From Bacteroidales bacterium UBA1184 (GTDB lineage Bacteria > Bacteroidota > Bacteroidia > Bacteroidales > ML635J-15), in assembly GCA_002310235.1 (NCBI GenBank), contig DBYO01000033.1:85613-149612 (forward strand): DNA of 64,000 nt, written 5' to 3'. Positions 1 to 8,288 of this stretch are shown piece after piece. Both the position numbers and the translations under genes were made by a program. Positions within the stretch are counted from its first letter, which is position 1; the number at the start of each line of letters is the position of its first letter. The notes under the pieces were generated by a model. That model did no database searches. It had not been told where the DNA came from and was given only the letters and a program-made list of their open reading frames with translations.

Positions 1-149
1 TGAAAATCCGCGGTTTCATGGAAAGGTACGAAAACCAAAACATCCTCGAATGGAACCTTGCCGACGAATGGGCATACCGAGAATTGAAAAAAAGCGGATT
101 TGCCGACGATACCGAATTTAATGCCGACTGGTTCGACCTGATACGATAA
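1..149 (+). CDS. C-terminal fragment of an unrecognised protein
   Basis: An open frame enters from the left edge (first full codon at base 3) and stops at TAA 147-149, giving the last 48 residues of a protein. The fragment is acidic and rich in aromatic residues, with words such as NLADEWAYRELKKSG and a final FNADWFDLIR. I do not recognise the family from so short a tail. No terminator follows; the repeat mosaic begins immediately after the stop. The start lies outside the window. Confidence 0.55.
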   Translation, partial: KIRGFMERYENQNILEWNLADEWAYRELKKSGFADDTEFNADWFDLIR

Positions 150-545
150 GTTTCACGGCTACGCCGTTCAAGGGCTGACGCCCGTTTCTTTGGCTTCGCC
201 GTTTCAATGGCTGGCGCCGTTACTAAGTTTCTCGCTTCGCTGTTTCTATGCCTGCGGCGTTTCAAATTGTTTAACTTCGTTGAGGGCTTCGCCGTTCTAC
301 GCTGCGCTGTTTCTATGGCTGCGCCCGTTTGGGCATGCAGGCTCAAAGGCTAACAGGCTTGAAGTCCAACAGTCCCGCTGTCTAACAGTCTTGCAGTCTC
401 ACAGGCTAACAGCCAGACTGCTGGACTGGTCTTCTGTTCGACATCAAGTTTCAGGTTTGAATGATTTGAATAGTAGATGTCGTTGCTCGCAACGACTCTA
501 CCGACTATCAACTTTCAACTCTTAACTTTCAACTATCAACTGCAT
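150..545. repeat. Intergenic repeat mosaic (mini-hairpins, palindrome, phased AT repeats)
   Basis: This gap of nearly 400 bases has no convincing gene. From about 157 to 325 it contains a string of tiny hairpins of the form GGC-TNC-GCC (157-165, 192-200, 285-293, 317-325), variants GGGC-TGAC-GCCC (172-183) and GGC-TGGC-GCC (209-218), and a swapped-arm copy GCC-TGC-GGC (250-258), separated by GTTTC spacers. From about 340 to 430 come short repeats of the AACAGGCTTGAAG / CTAACAGTC kind. A large palindrome sits at 473-501 and phased CAACTTTCAACT repeats at 505-540. The same element types recur, mostly in the opposite orientation, at 42308-42628 and 55676-55843. Confidence 0.8.
473..501. repeat. 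Dispersed palindrome, copy 1
   Basis: GTAGA, one bulged T, GTCGTTGC, a two-base TC loop, then GCAACGAC and TCTAC. The inner arms pair over 8 bases and the outer arms over 5. It is the fullest copy of a family also present at 19891-19906, 42328-42345, 42404-42421, 48474-48491, 51749-51766, 53633-53668 and 55725-55744. Confidence 0.75.
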
Positions 546-2702
546 CTACTCGTACTCGTACAATATGTCGGCATCATCGTCTATATGACCAATGACACGG
601 AACTCGGTACGACGGTTTCGTTGTCTGCCTTCGGGATTGTCGGATCCATCGGGATTTGAGTTAGGAGCAATAGGCATACTTTCACCATAACCCTTAGCAA
701 CCATACGTTCTGGGCTTATACCCTTTTGTATCAAATAATTTACAACCGACTGTGCCCTATTCTGCGACAATTTCATATTGCTCTCGTCGGTACCTACGCT
801 ATCGGTGTGAGAACTGATTTCGACAATTATCTTGGGATAGGCATTGAGGATTTTCAAGATTGTCGTATCAATTACAATTTTTGACTCCTCGCGCAGATTG
901 TATTTTGCAAAATCGTAGTAAATATTTTCAACTACAAACGCCCGCGATGGTAATGCTCCGATAATAATAGGATCGAGGTGCAACGTGTCCGAATGGGTTA
1001 TTCCATTGGTGGTAAATGCCAATGTCTTTTCTCTGTTGTTGTAGTCCTTCACACTGATGTAGTAGTCGACATCGCGCTCGAGGTTGAAGAAATACAGGCT
1101 GTCGCCAGTGGTGGTGGTCTTTAAAAAATAATTTTTCCCATCGCTGCCAGTCATGTAAAGATCAACTCTATAGTCGTGAAGTATTTCGGCCATATCGGAA
1201 TTTTCGATGGTCTTGTAGTCAACCGTATGCGTACGCTCATATTCCTTTTCTATCGTACGGAAGAAAGTAGAGTCGGTTATACCTATTACCTTTCCGTCAA
1301 CAGCCACCACAATATGGTCACGATATATAAACTCGTATATATCATCGCAACAATTCTTGTTACGCAACGAATAGCCTCCATCGCGGTTCGATGACAAAAA
1401 GCCTTTCCTTCTGCTTTCATCGATGGAATAATAAAGGTCGTCGTAGTTAGAATTTAAAGGCTTGCCTAGAATCTGCGGAGTTTCGAAATTCTTGCCTTCA
1501 CCGGTAGTTTTATATATGTCGAAGCCACCATATCCCAGCATTCCATCGGAACTATAATAAAGTGTTCGCGTAATTGCATCGTAGAAAGGCGTAATTTCGT
1601 CTCCTGCCGTATTCACCAATTTGCCACAATTCTTGGCGTCCTTCCAACCTTTGTCCTTGGAAGTATAGAAAGAAAACCACAAGTCGAAACCTCCACGCCC
1701 GCCTTCACGATCGGAAACGAAATACAACACGTCGGTATTCTGTCGCGAAACGCCAACCGCAGGCATTGTGGCAGTACTTCCACTTGCATTTATGGTTTCG
1801 GGAAGCCGCTCTGGAGTTTGCCATACCCCATCGACAAGTTTAGACATGTATATCTGGCAAATTCGCTTTCCATGGTCATCCTTCTTACATTTGGTAAAGA
1901 AAAACCTACGCCTATCGGAAGAAAACGCACCATTGCTTACATCGTATTCATTACTATTGAATATTGTGTCGAATTCACCGACAAACGTCCACTCCAATTC
2001 GGAATCTTCTCTTGCGACATAAAACTTACGAGTAGGCAAAGCATCTTCGTAAGTATTGTAATAGTTTATTTCATTTTCGCGCAACGACCCAAATATTAAA
2101 GTATTATCTACGTATGGAACAGGTGCCGTATTAATATGCTTGCCGTTAACCGACGAATCGAGATGCGCAACAAATATGCTTTTGTCGGGTGCTACAACAG
2201 CAAGCGAATCCATATTCTCGGCAAGCGATTTCGCCAGTTTTACATATTCGCGCAGACTCTTGTCGGATCGTGCCACCGAAGCAAACCTCTCATATTCCTT
2301 TTTTGCATCTTCATAATTACCCATTATCTGCTGGCACTTTGCAGAATAGAACAATTCTATCAAATTGGTCTTACTATCGTTCCTATAAGTTTTACTGAAA
2401 TATTTCTGTGCCTCGGAATAGTTCTTTTCCTGCCAGTAAAGATAAGCCAACTTTTTCTGAAGCTTTGCATTCTGTGGATAATTGTCGTCGCACTTGCGAT
2501 AGTTGTCGGTTGCAGTAAAAATATCGCCATTGTATAATGCATTCTTGGCATTCTTCAGCAGTTTCGCCTTCGAAGGAACTTTTTGCGCCAGAACATCGAC
2601 AGGCACAAACATTACTATACCTAGCGCAATCACCGCCATCACAAGCAAATGCGACATTTGTTTTTTTAATCGTATGCCACTCATATTCAAAATCTGTCGC
2701 AT
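546..2702 (-). CDS. OmpA-family protein with TPR and beta-propeller domains (PorE-like)
   Basis: A 718-residue exported protein. A signal peptide ends near VDVLAQ. Residues about 40-170 look like TPR helices, 215-440 carry PD40-type propeller blades (SDREGGRGGFDLWFS, SSDGMLGYGGFDIYK, SSNRDGG), a carboxypeptidase-regulatory-like stretch follows, and residues about 590-705 are an OmpA C-terminal domain with ISSHTDSVGTDESN and NRRTEFRV, expected to bind peptidoglycan. This order is that of T9SS PorE and of the OmpA proteins paired with PorP/SprF. Unlike P. gingivalis PorE there is no lipobox. It overlaps the end of the upstream porP-like gene by 16 bases if the first ATG is used; an ATG at 2684 would remove the overlap. 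By inference it anchors a PorP-type outer-membrane partner to peptidoglycan. Confidence 0.88.
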   Translation of the reverse strand: MRQILNMSGIRLKKQMSHLLVMAVIALGIVMFVPVDVLAQKVPSKAKLLKNAKNALYNGDIFTATDNYRKCDDNYPQNAKLQKKLAYLYWQEKNYSEAQKYFSKTYRNDSKTNLIELFYSAKCQQIMGNYEDAKKEYERFASVARSDKSLREYVKLAKSLAENMDSLAVVAPDKSIFVAHLDSSVNGKHINTAPVPYVDNTLIFGSLRENEINYYNTYEDALPTRKFYVAREDSELEWTFVGEFDTIFNSNEYDVSNGAFSSDRRRFFFTKCKKDDHGKRICQIYMSKLVDGVWQTPERLPETINASGSTATMPAVGVSRQNTDVLYFVSDREGGRGGFDLWFSFYTSKDKGWKDAKNCGKLVNTAGDEITPFYDAITRTLYYSSDGMLGYGGFDIYKTTGEGKNFETPQILGKPLNSNYDDLYYSIDESRRKGFLSSNRDGGYSLRNKNCCDDIYEFIYRDHIVVAVDGKVIGITDSTFFRTIEKEYERTHTVDYKTIENSDMAEILHDYRVDLYMTGSDGKNYFLKTTTTGDSLYFFNLERDVDYYISVKDYNNREKTLAFTTNGITHSDTLHLDPIIIGALPSRAFVVENIYYDFAKYNLREESKIVIDTTILKILNAYPKIIVEISSHTDSVGTDESNMKLSQNRAQSVVNYLIQKGISPERMVAKGYGESMPIAPNSNPDGSDNPEGRQRNRRTEFRVIGHIDDDADILYEYE

Positions 2703-3697
2703 GGTAGTGTAATATAGTTTTTCTTAGCGAATTTTAATTTATATATCAGCGAAACCTCGAACGCTCCACGTGCGTTGGTTGCTTGCATAAGTTTCGATAG
2801 ATTAATATCGTAACTTGCTGCCACTATTATTCCGTAAAATGTAAGTCCAGCAGTAAGCATTGCAGCATCGAAGTTAGAGAAAGATGTTCGTCCTCCAGCA
2901 CCGAAGAATGCCGAAGTCACTACTTTTGTAGGAATTGGATGCTCGGCAAGCGCGCCGAACAGCAGTTCCTCTGTCTTTTTTGTAAAGGTGGTGAGCAAAT
3001 GCGGCGTTACTGTCCACGATTGTGGACAGCGAATACCAATAGCACCACTAAAAAGCATACGAGGCGCAAGTTTTGTATCGGTATTACAAAAAGTTTCCTG
3101 AGGCGAATTAAGGTGCAGCACCGATATGCTTACCACAGGCTCAATCTTTTGGAACTTACCATGATACGACACTCCAGCATTCATATCGAAATAGCCTAGC
3201 GACATATCCATGTCGGTAACGTTGTTGGGCAGATTCAAATCAAACAGACCAGTTTCGGGATTGTACTGGCTAGGGAGCGTTATTCCATCAAGAGTAAAAT
3301 GCTTGTCAACGTATCCGCCTTGCAATCCAACCGAAACACTTTGCCTCTTGTTAATATTATATATGTACGATGCAGAAATCATGAACTTGTTGGCGGTCAA
3401 TTTTGTACCTCCCGACTTATCGTGAAGGAACATAACTCCGACACCCAGTCCCGACTTTCCATGAAAACGCACAGGAGCATCGATTGACACCGACACAGTC
3501 TGGTAAGGCACACCAACAGCACTCCATTGTGTACGATAGTTATTAGAAAAACGCAGGTCTTCGTCGAAAAAACCTGTTGCAGCAGGGTTAAAAACCAACG
3601 GCACGGCATAATATTGCGAAAAATGTATGTCCTGACCGAAACAAGCGATTCGTAGAACAAGCATAACGAGCAATAAATATATATAGGTGTATCTCAT
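2687..3697 (-). CDS. PorP/SprF family type IX secretion system membrane protein
   Basis: The product is 336 residues. A signal peptide ends at CFGQ, followed by the family hallmark DIHFSQYYAVPLVFNPAATG and RTQWSAVGVPYQT, then an amphipathic beta-barrel. The longer open frame starts at 3757, but the first 20 residues are not signal-like, so I place the start at ATG 3697. PorP/SprF proteins are outer-membrane parts of the T9SS; SprF paralogues are typically dedicated to one large type B adhesin encoded next door. Here two such adhesins are transcribed divergently from the same 136-base gap, which fits that role. The ompA/porE-like gene follows in the same operon. Confidence 0.92.
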   Translation of the reverse strand: MRYTYIYLLLVMLVLRIACFGQDIHFSQYYAVPLVFNPAATGFFDEDLRFSNNYRTQWSAVGVPYQTVSVSIDAPVRFHGKSGLGVGVMFLHDKSGGTKLTANKFMISASYIYNINKRQSVSVGLQGGYVDKHFTLDGITLPSQYNPETGLFDLNLPNNVTDMDMSLGYFDMNAGVSYHGKFQKIEPVVSISVLHLNSPQETFCNTDTKLAPRMLFSGAIGIRCPQSWTVTPHLLTTFTKKTEELLFGALAEHPIPTKVVTSAFFGAGGRTSFSNFDAAMLTAGLTFYGIIVAASYDINLSKLMQATNARGAFEVSLIYKLKFAKKNYITLPCDRF

Positions 3698-3717
3698 AAA
3701 TGCCACATTTTTCAATG

Positions 3718-3747
3718 CAAAAATACATATTCGTTTCGAACAACAAA
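3718..3747 (-). promoter_or_regulatory. Promoter of the porP-ompA operon
   Basis: Read on the minus strand, TATTTTTG (3725-3718) fits the Bacteroidota -7 element TAnnTTTG. A TTTG (3747-3744) lies 18 bases upstream of it as a -33 element. The -7 box is about 20 bases from the chosen ATG. Confidence 0.6.
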
Positions 3748-3786
3748 AATTTTTCAAAACATTTTTTTATTTTTTTACATCTTACA

Positions 3787-3804
3787 TATTTTTGATTATT
3801 TTTG
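3787..3804 (+). promoter_or_regulatory. Tandem -7 elements upstream of the PKD adhesin genes
   Basis: Two TATTTTTG boxes occur at 3787-3794 and 3797-3804, each fitting TAnnTTTG and ending 30-40 bases before ATG 3834. Poly-T upstream makes the -33 element uncertain. The divergent porP promoter lies about 60 bases away, so both arms of the locus could be co-regulated. Confidence 0.55.
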
Positions 3805-3833
3805 CAGATGTATTTAGTTTTTATAATGACATT

Positions 3834-6800
3834 ATGAAAATACTTATAAAAATATTACTGCTATTTATTACTATTATATTGCAGTTTACTGCAAAAGCAC
3901 AGTTATCGGTTTCAATAACCGGTGACTTCGAAGGTTGTGCTCCGCAAATACTATCCTTCGGCTGCAACGTGACAGGAGCAGGCAGCGAGGTTACATATTC
4001 GTGGTCGTCGGGAAACGGCGACGTGTCGTTGCTTGCAGAGCCTACATTTTCATACCTTACTCCCGGACATTACATAATTTCGGTTAATGTTGAAAGCAAC
4101 GGACAGACAGCCACTGACAGCCAGGAGATTGTGATATACAATGGTCCTACCGCTCAATTCAACGACAGTACCATAATAGGTTGTGTACCTTTCCAATATC
4201 GGTTTACCAACCTTTCTAGTCCTGGCGACACAGCCATAACAAGATGGGAATGGTTCTTTGGCGACGGCACCACCCACGTTGGTCCCAACAGATTGCACAC
4301 ATATACAACCCCGGGAATATTTACTGTAACGCTCGAAATCACCGACGCCAATGGTTGTCACGATATGATGCACTCGCAGATGCTCACACTTTCGAAAGGT
4401 CCCGATATAACCATTAGTGCAAACGATGCCCAATGGTGTGCTGCCCCACACAACGTCTATTTTTCGTCGGAAATATCTACAGATGTAGGTCTTGGTGGCA
4501 CATACCAAGCCACATGGAATTTCGGCGATGGAGCTACCAGCACCGACAACAACCCCTCGCACACTTACGAGCAGATAGGCAACTATGATGTATCGCTTAC
4601 AGCAGTCGATTCGTACGGCTGCAGCAATACGGTAACAGAAAACAATATGGTCGAAATAGGAACTTTTTCTCCTGAATTTGTTATACCCGAACAAGCCTGT
4701 TTAAATGCCTCCACCACTTTCCGAAGCGATGTATATGACTTATTGTGCCAGTGGGACTTCGGCGACGGCACACCAGTCCAGCAAGGTCACGATGCCACAC
4801 ACACCTACACGCAGACTGGGAATTATCAAGTAACATTCACAATTGACCCCAATGGTACATGCCGTCAAGTTAGGATTTTCAACGTGGAGGTTGTAGAAGT
4901 GCAAGCATCTTTCCGCACCGAACCCGAGGATTTATTTTCATGCACCTACCCATTCAATGTTAGATTTATCAGCAATTCTGTAGGACAAAATCTTACATAC
5001 ATATATAATTTCGATGACACATATATGGATTTTAATTCTACAGCCGAACACACATTTACACAGAACGGACGATACACGCCGACACTTACCGTAAGCTCCC
5101 CTGGAGGATGCTCGTCAAGGTTCACTGGTCCCGAAATTGTTGTAAACCAACCCGATGCACGACTATATTCCTCTAACGATGGAGGCTGCACACCTGCAAC
5201 TGTAGAATTCCACAACAATTCAGAATACACAACCAGCTCGGCCATTGTAAACTATTTTTGGGACTTTGGTGACGGCACTACAACCAACACAACCACATAT
5301 TCGGTAAGCCATACTTATAACGAAATGGGCATATACCATCCATCTGTCACAATTACCGACACTTCGGGATGCACCGCCACAAGCGAGTTGCAAGAAAGAC
5401 CTTTAGGAATAATGACTGGCATACAAGTTTCGCCCGAAGATTTTGGAGTAACCGACGCCATGCACAATTTTATCCCCGGCGACACTCTCTGCCCCCACGA
5501 TAATGTTTACCTATACAATTCAATGGCAGGAATTTCCTACAACTACAATTTTTACTTCGCCATGAGCTCAGGCAACAAAAACTGGGTAGAAAACTCAAAT
5601 GTTGAATACAAACAATATTCATTCCACGTAGATACAGGATGGAACAAAGTAGGATTCATAGTAGAGTACCAAAACTGCCGTTCCCAAGCATCACTATGGG
5701 ATAGTGTTTACATAAAACCGCCAATTGCACACGTAGCAGCATATTCCAACTGCTCAACGCCATTCGACTATTCGTTCAAAGTCGTTGAAAATCTCGGTGC
5801 ACAATATTGGGAATGGATAATATACGACACCATAAGCGGCGACTCGCTTTTTTACGATCCTCATTCCACAACCGATTCCATTGCATTCACATTTCAAACA
5901 TATGGACAATATGCTTGCAAGTTTACTGCCCATAACGATAATTCAGGTTGTGAATTTTCAAATACAATGCTCAGCAACATAATGCCTCCAACATTTACAT
6001 GGACGATTTCATCCGACACACTATGTCTTGAAAACAGACTTACCGCATATGTGATAAACGCACCCGGATTCTATGAAGTAGCATTCGACTGGGAAAACAG
6101 CGGAGCTCCCTACGACGAACTAGAATGGATCCCAATTGTCGGTATTACCTACTCGCGCCACTTTTTCGAACATGGAGGCGACTACGATGTAATTGTTCAC
6201 GCTCGTCTGGCCGGAGGATGTATATATACATTCTCAAAACATTTGTATGTTATTGATCCTCTATCGACCATAACACCAGACAACTCTACAGCAGGATGCT
6301 CACCTGCAACTTTCGATTTTGATGTGTCAATGGAAGCACACGATTCATATTATTTGGTCGAATGGAATTTCGGAGACGGAGAAACAGCTCAAGGCGAATC
6401 GGCACAACATACATACACCAATGCAGGCACCTACAATGTTTCGATAAATATAATGACCATGCACGGATGCCATTTTTCGAAAAACTATCCAAATAGGATA
6501 AAAGTTTTCGAAACTCCAAATGCCGAAATCGACTTCGACTACAACATTTGCCTCGGCACCGAACAGGTTCTCACATCGGAAGTCACGGGAAGCTCAATTT
6601 GGCACGAATGGGATTTTGGCGACGGAACAATAGTTCTTGGGCATAATAATGCAACCAGCCACCAGTACGAGCAAGCAGGACGCTACACAATAACCCATAT
6701 TGCCTCGCTACACGACAACGGAGTTGCCGTGTGCAGTGATACGGCTACATATATAGATGCCGTAAATGTTGAAAACATAGTGACCGCGACGTTCAGCCTC

Positions 6801-8288
6801 GACAGTCTGTCGTACAACTGTTACCCGGTATGCCCCACAATACACACTTCGGTGCAGGCAGAACCCGCAAACACATCTTTGCAATACAACTGGGACATGG
6901 GCAACGGCAACATACTGCATCTATACAATCCTCGCCACCTATACACAGAACCTGGAACATACAATATAAACCTTGAGATTATAAGCAGCGGAGGCTGCAG
7001 TTCATCATACACACAAACGGTGGAGATTTCAGGACCTTATGCGACCATGTCGATAAGCGACACCACAATTTGTGCTGGCGGAACTGTGCATTTTGCAATG
7101 ACTAATGCTGTAGATGTTGAGAACTTCGTATGGGTAGTAGGCGGTGGCTACAACTACTACACTCAAGAATTTACCCATCAATATGGCTATGCTCCCGAAT
7201 CGGGTTATTTTCCTATAACACTGTCGCTACAAAACGGGAACTGCACAGTAGAGTTAACCGAGCAAGTATATGTTTATAGGATTACAGCAGATTTCAGCCT
7301 TGTAGATAAAGCTGGGAATACTATAACCGAAGGTTCTTGCCCACCGTTGACCGGCTTGCTCACATACTCAGGCACGAGTACTGTTGACGAAAGATGGTAT
7401 GTAAATGGCGATTTGTATCCCAACAGCTCAGTATCGTGGACAAATACTTCCACTACAAATGACATACTTAACGTAGTATCGCTTGCCATTACCGATTCGC
7501 TCGGATGCACCGACAGTATATCGCATCAGTACCTAGTGTATAGTATCCCCGACATTCGCACCAACGGCGACACATTGATATGCAAAGGTGGAGATGCGCA
7601 AATTTCAGTCTATGGCGGCAACTCATACTATTGGCAATCTCCAATTAACGACAGTGCACAACATCAAATTGTAAGTCCAAACGAGCCAACAATTTACTAT
7701 GTTAATGCATTCAATGAAAAAATGTGCATGGCATCAAGCTCCATAATGGTTGATCTGCTTGAAAGTTTTGATGCTGGAATCGACGAGCAGTCGTTTAACA
7801 TAAATATAGGAGACACTGCTGTTGCTATAGTGGTTTCTGATATGTGGCCTATCGACTGCTACATTTCGCCAGCAGAATACGCTTATGCAAAAAAATGTGA
7901 TACAATTAACCTTTTTCCTATAGAAAATACTAATTTTGTACTTGTATTGAAGGATAGCCTAGGATGTAACGAAATTAGTTTCGACATATTTGTTGCTGTC
8001 GATATGAAGCTTACTCTTGATGTGCCAGGAGCGTTCACACCGCAAAGCTCTGGCGACGGCAACAATATCGTATATGTTAGAGGTCTCGGCATCAAACAGC
8101 TTAGACAGTTCCGCATATTCAACCGCTGGGGCGAAGAGGTGTTTTTCAGCGACGACCTCCACAAAGGCTGGGATGGAACTCTCGGCGGAAAGATGCAGAA
8201 TTCCGACACCTATTCATATTATGTAGAAGCCGAAATGTTTGACGGAAGCATAAAGACAAAGAAAGGAAATGTTGTACTTTTGAAATGA
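3834..8288 (+). CDS. Giant PKD-repeat adhesin with T9SS type B C-terminal domain (copy 1)
   Basis: The product is 1484 residues, starting at ATG 3834 where a clean signal peptide begins (MKILIKILLLF...KAQ); the frame is open 147 bases further upstream but that part is not signal-like. About nine PKD-like repeats are marked by FGDG followed by HTY or HQY (WEWFFGDG, TWNFGDG, QWDFGDG, YFWDFGDG, VEWNFGDG, HEWDFGDG, NWDMGNG). The last ~90 residues are a gliding-motility-associated (CHU_C, type B) sorting domain with DVPGAFTPQSSGDGNN, FRIFNRWGEEVF and KGWDGT. The protein should be secreted by the T9SS and held on the surface, probably as an adhesin. Its TGA overlaps the ATG of the next, homologous gene by four bases. 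Confidence 0.92.
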   Translation: MKILIKILLLFITIILQFTAKAQLSVSITGDFEGCAPQILSFGCNVTGAGSEVTYSWSSGNGDVSLLAEPTFSYLTPGHYIISVNVESNGQTATDSQEIVIYNGPTAQFNDSTIIGCVPFQYRFTNLSSPGDTAITRWEWFFGDGTTHVGPNRLHTYTTPGIFTVTLEITDANGCHDMMHSQMLTLSKGPDITISANDAQWCAAPHNVYFSSEISTDVGLGGTYQATWNFGDGATSTDNNPSHTYEQIGNYDVSLTAVDSYGCSNTVTENNMVEIGTFSPEFVIPEQACLNASTTFRSDVYDLLCQWDFGDGTPVQQGHDATHTYTQTGNYQVTFTIDPNGTCRQVRIFNVEVVEVQASFRTEPEDLFSCTYPFNVRFISNSVGQNLTYIYNFDDTYMDFNSTAEHTFTQNGRYTPTLTVSSPGGCSSRFTGPEIVVNQPDARLYSSNDGGCTPATVEFHNNSEYTTSSAIVNYFWDFGDGTTTNTTTYSVSHTYNEMGIYHPSVTITDTSGCTATSELQERPLGIMTGIQVSPEDFGVTDAMHNFIPGDTLCPHDNVYLYNSMAGISYNYNFYFAMSSGNKNWVENSNVEYKQYSFHVDTGWNKVGFIVEYQNCRSQASLWDSVYIKPPIAHVAAYSNCSTPFDYSFKVVENLGAQYWEWIIYDTISGDSLFYDPHSTTDSIAFTFQTYGQYACKFTAHNDNSGCEFSNTMLSNIMPPTFTWTISSDTLCLENRLTAYVINAPGFYEVAFDWENSGAPYDELEWIPIVGITYSRHFFEHGGDYDVIVHARLAGGCIYTFSKHLYVIDPLSTITPDNSTAGCSPATFDFDVSMEAHDSYYLVEWNFGDGETAQGESAQHTYTNAGTYNVSINIMTMHGCHFSKNYPNRIKVFETPNAEIDFDYNICLGTEQVLTSEVTGSSIWHEWDFGDGTIVLGHNNATSHQYEQAGRYTITHIASLHDNGVAVCSDTATYIDAVNVENIVTATFSLDSLSYNCYPVCPTIHTSVQAEPANTSLQYNWDMGNGNILHLYNPRHLYTEPGTYNINLEIISSGGCSSSYTQTVEISGPYATMSISDTTICAGGTVHFAMTNAVDVENFVWVVGGGYNYYTQEFTHQYGYAPESGYFPITLSLQNGNCTVELTEQVYVYRITADFSLVDKAGNTITEGSCPPLTGLLTYSGTSTVDERWYVNGDLYPNSSVSWTNTSTTNDILNVVSLAITDSLGCTDSISHQYLVYSIPDIRTNGDTLICKGGDAQISVYGGNSYYWQSPINDSAQHQIVSPNEPTIYYVNAFNEKMCMASSSIMVDLLESFDAGIDEQSFNINIGDTAVAIVVSDMWPIDCYISPAEYAYAKKCDTINLFPIENTNFVLVLKDSLGCNEISFDIFVAVDMKLTLDVPGAFTPQSSGDGNNIVYVRGLGIKQLRQFRIFNRWGEEVFFSDDLHKGWDGTLGGKMQNSDTYSYYVEAEMFDGSIKTKKGNVVLLK

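Noticed and set aside
190..525. Open frame of 111 codons through the left-end mosaic
   Set aside because: It is made of mini-hairpin and spacer repeats, has no domain or signal logic, and matches repeat DNA that is non-coding at 42470-42630.
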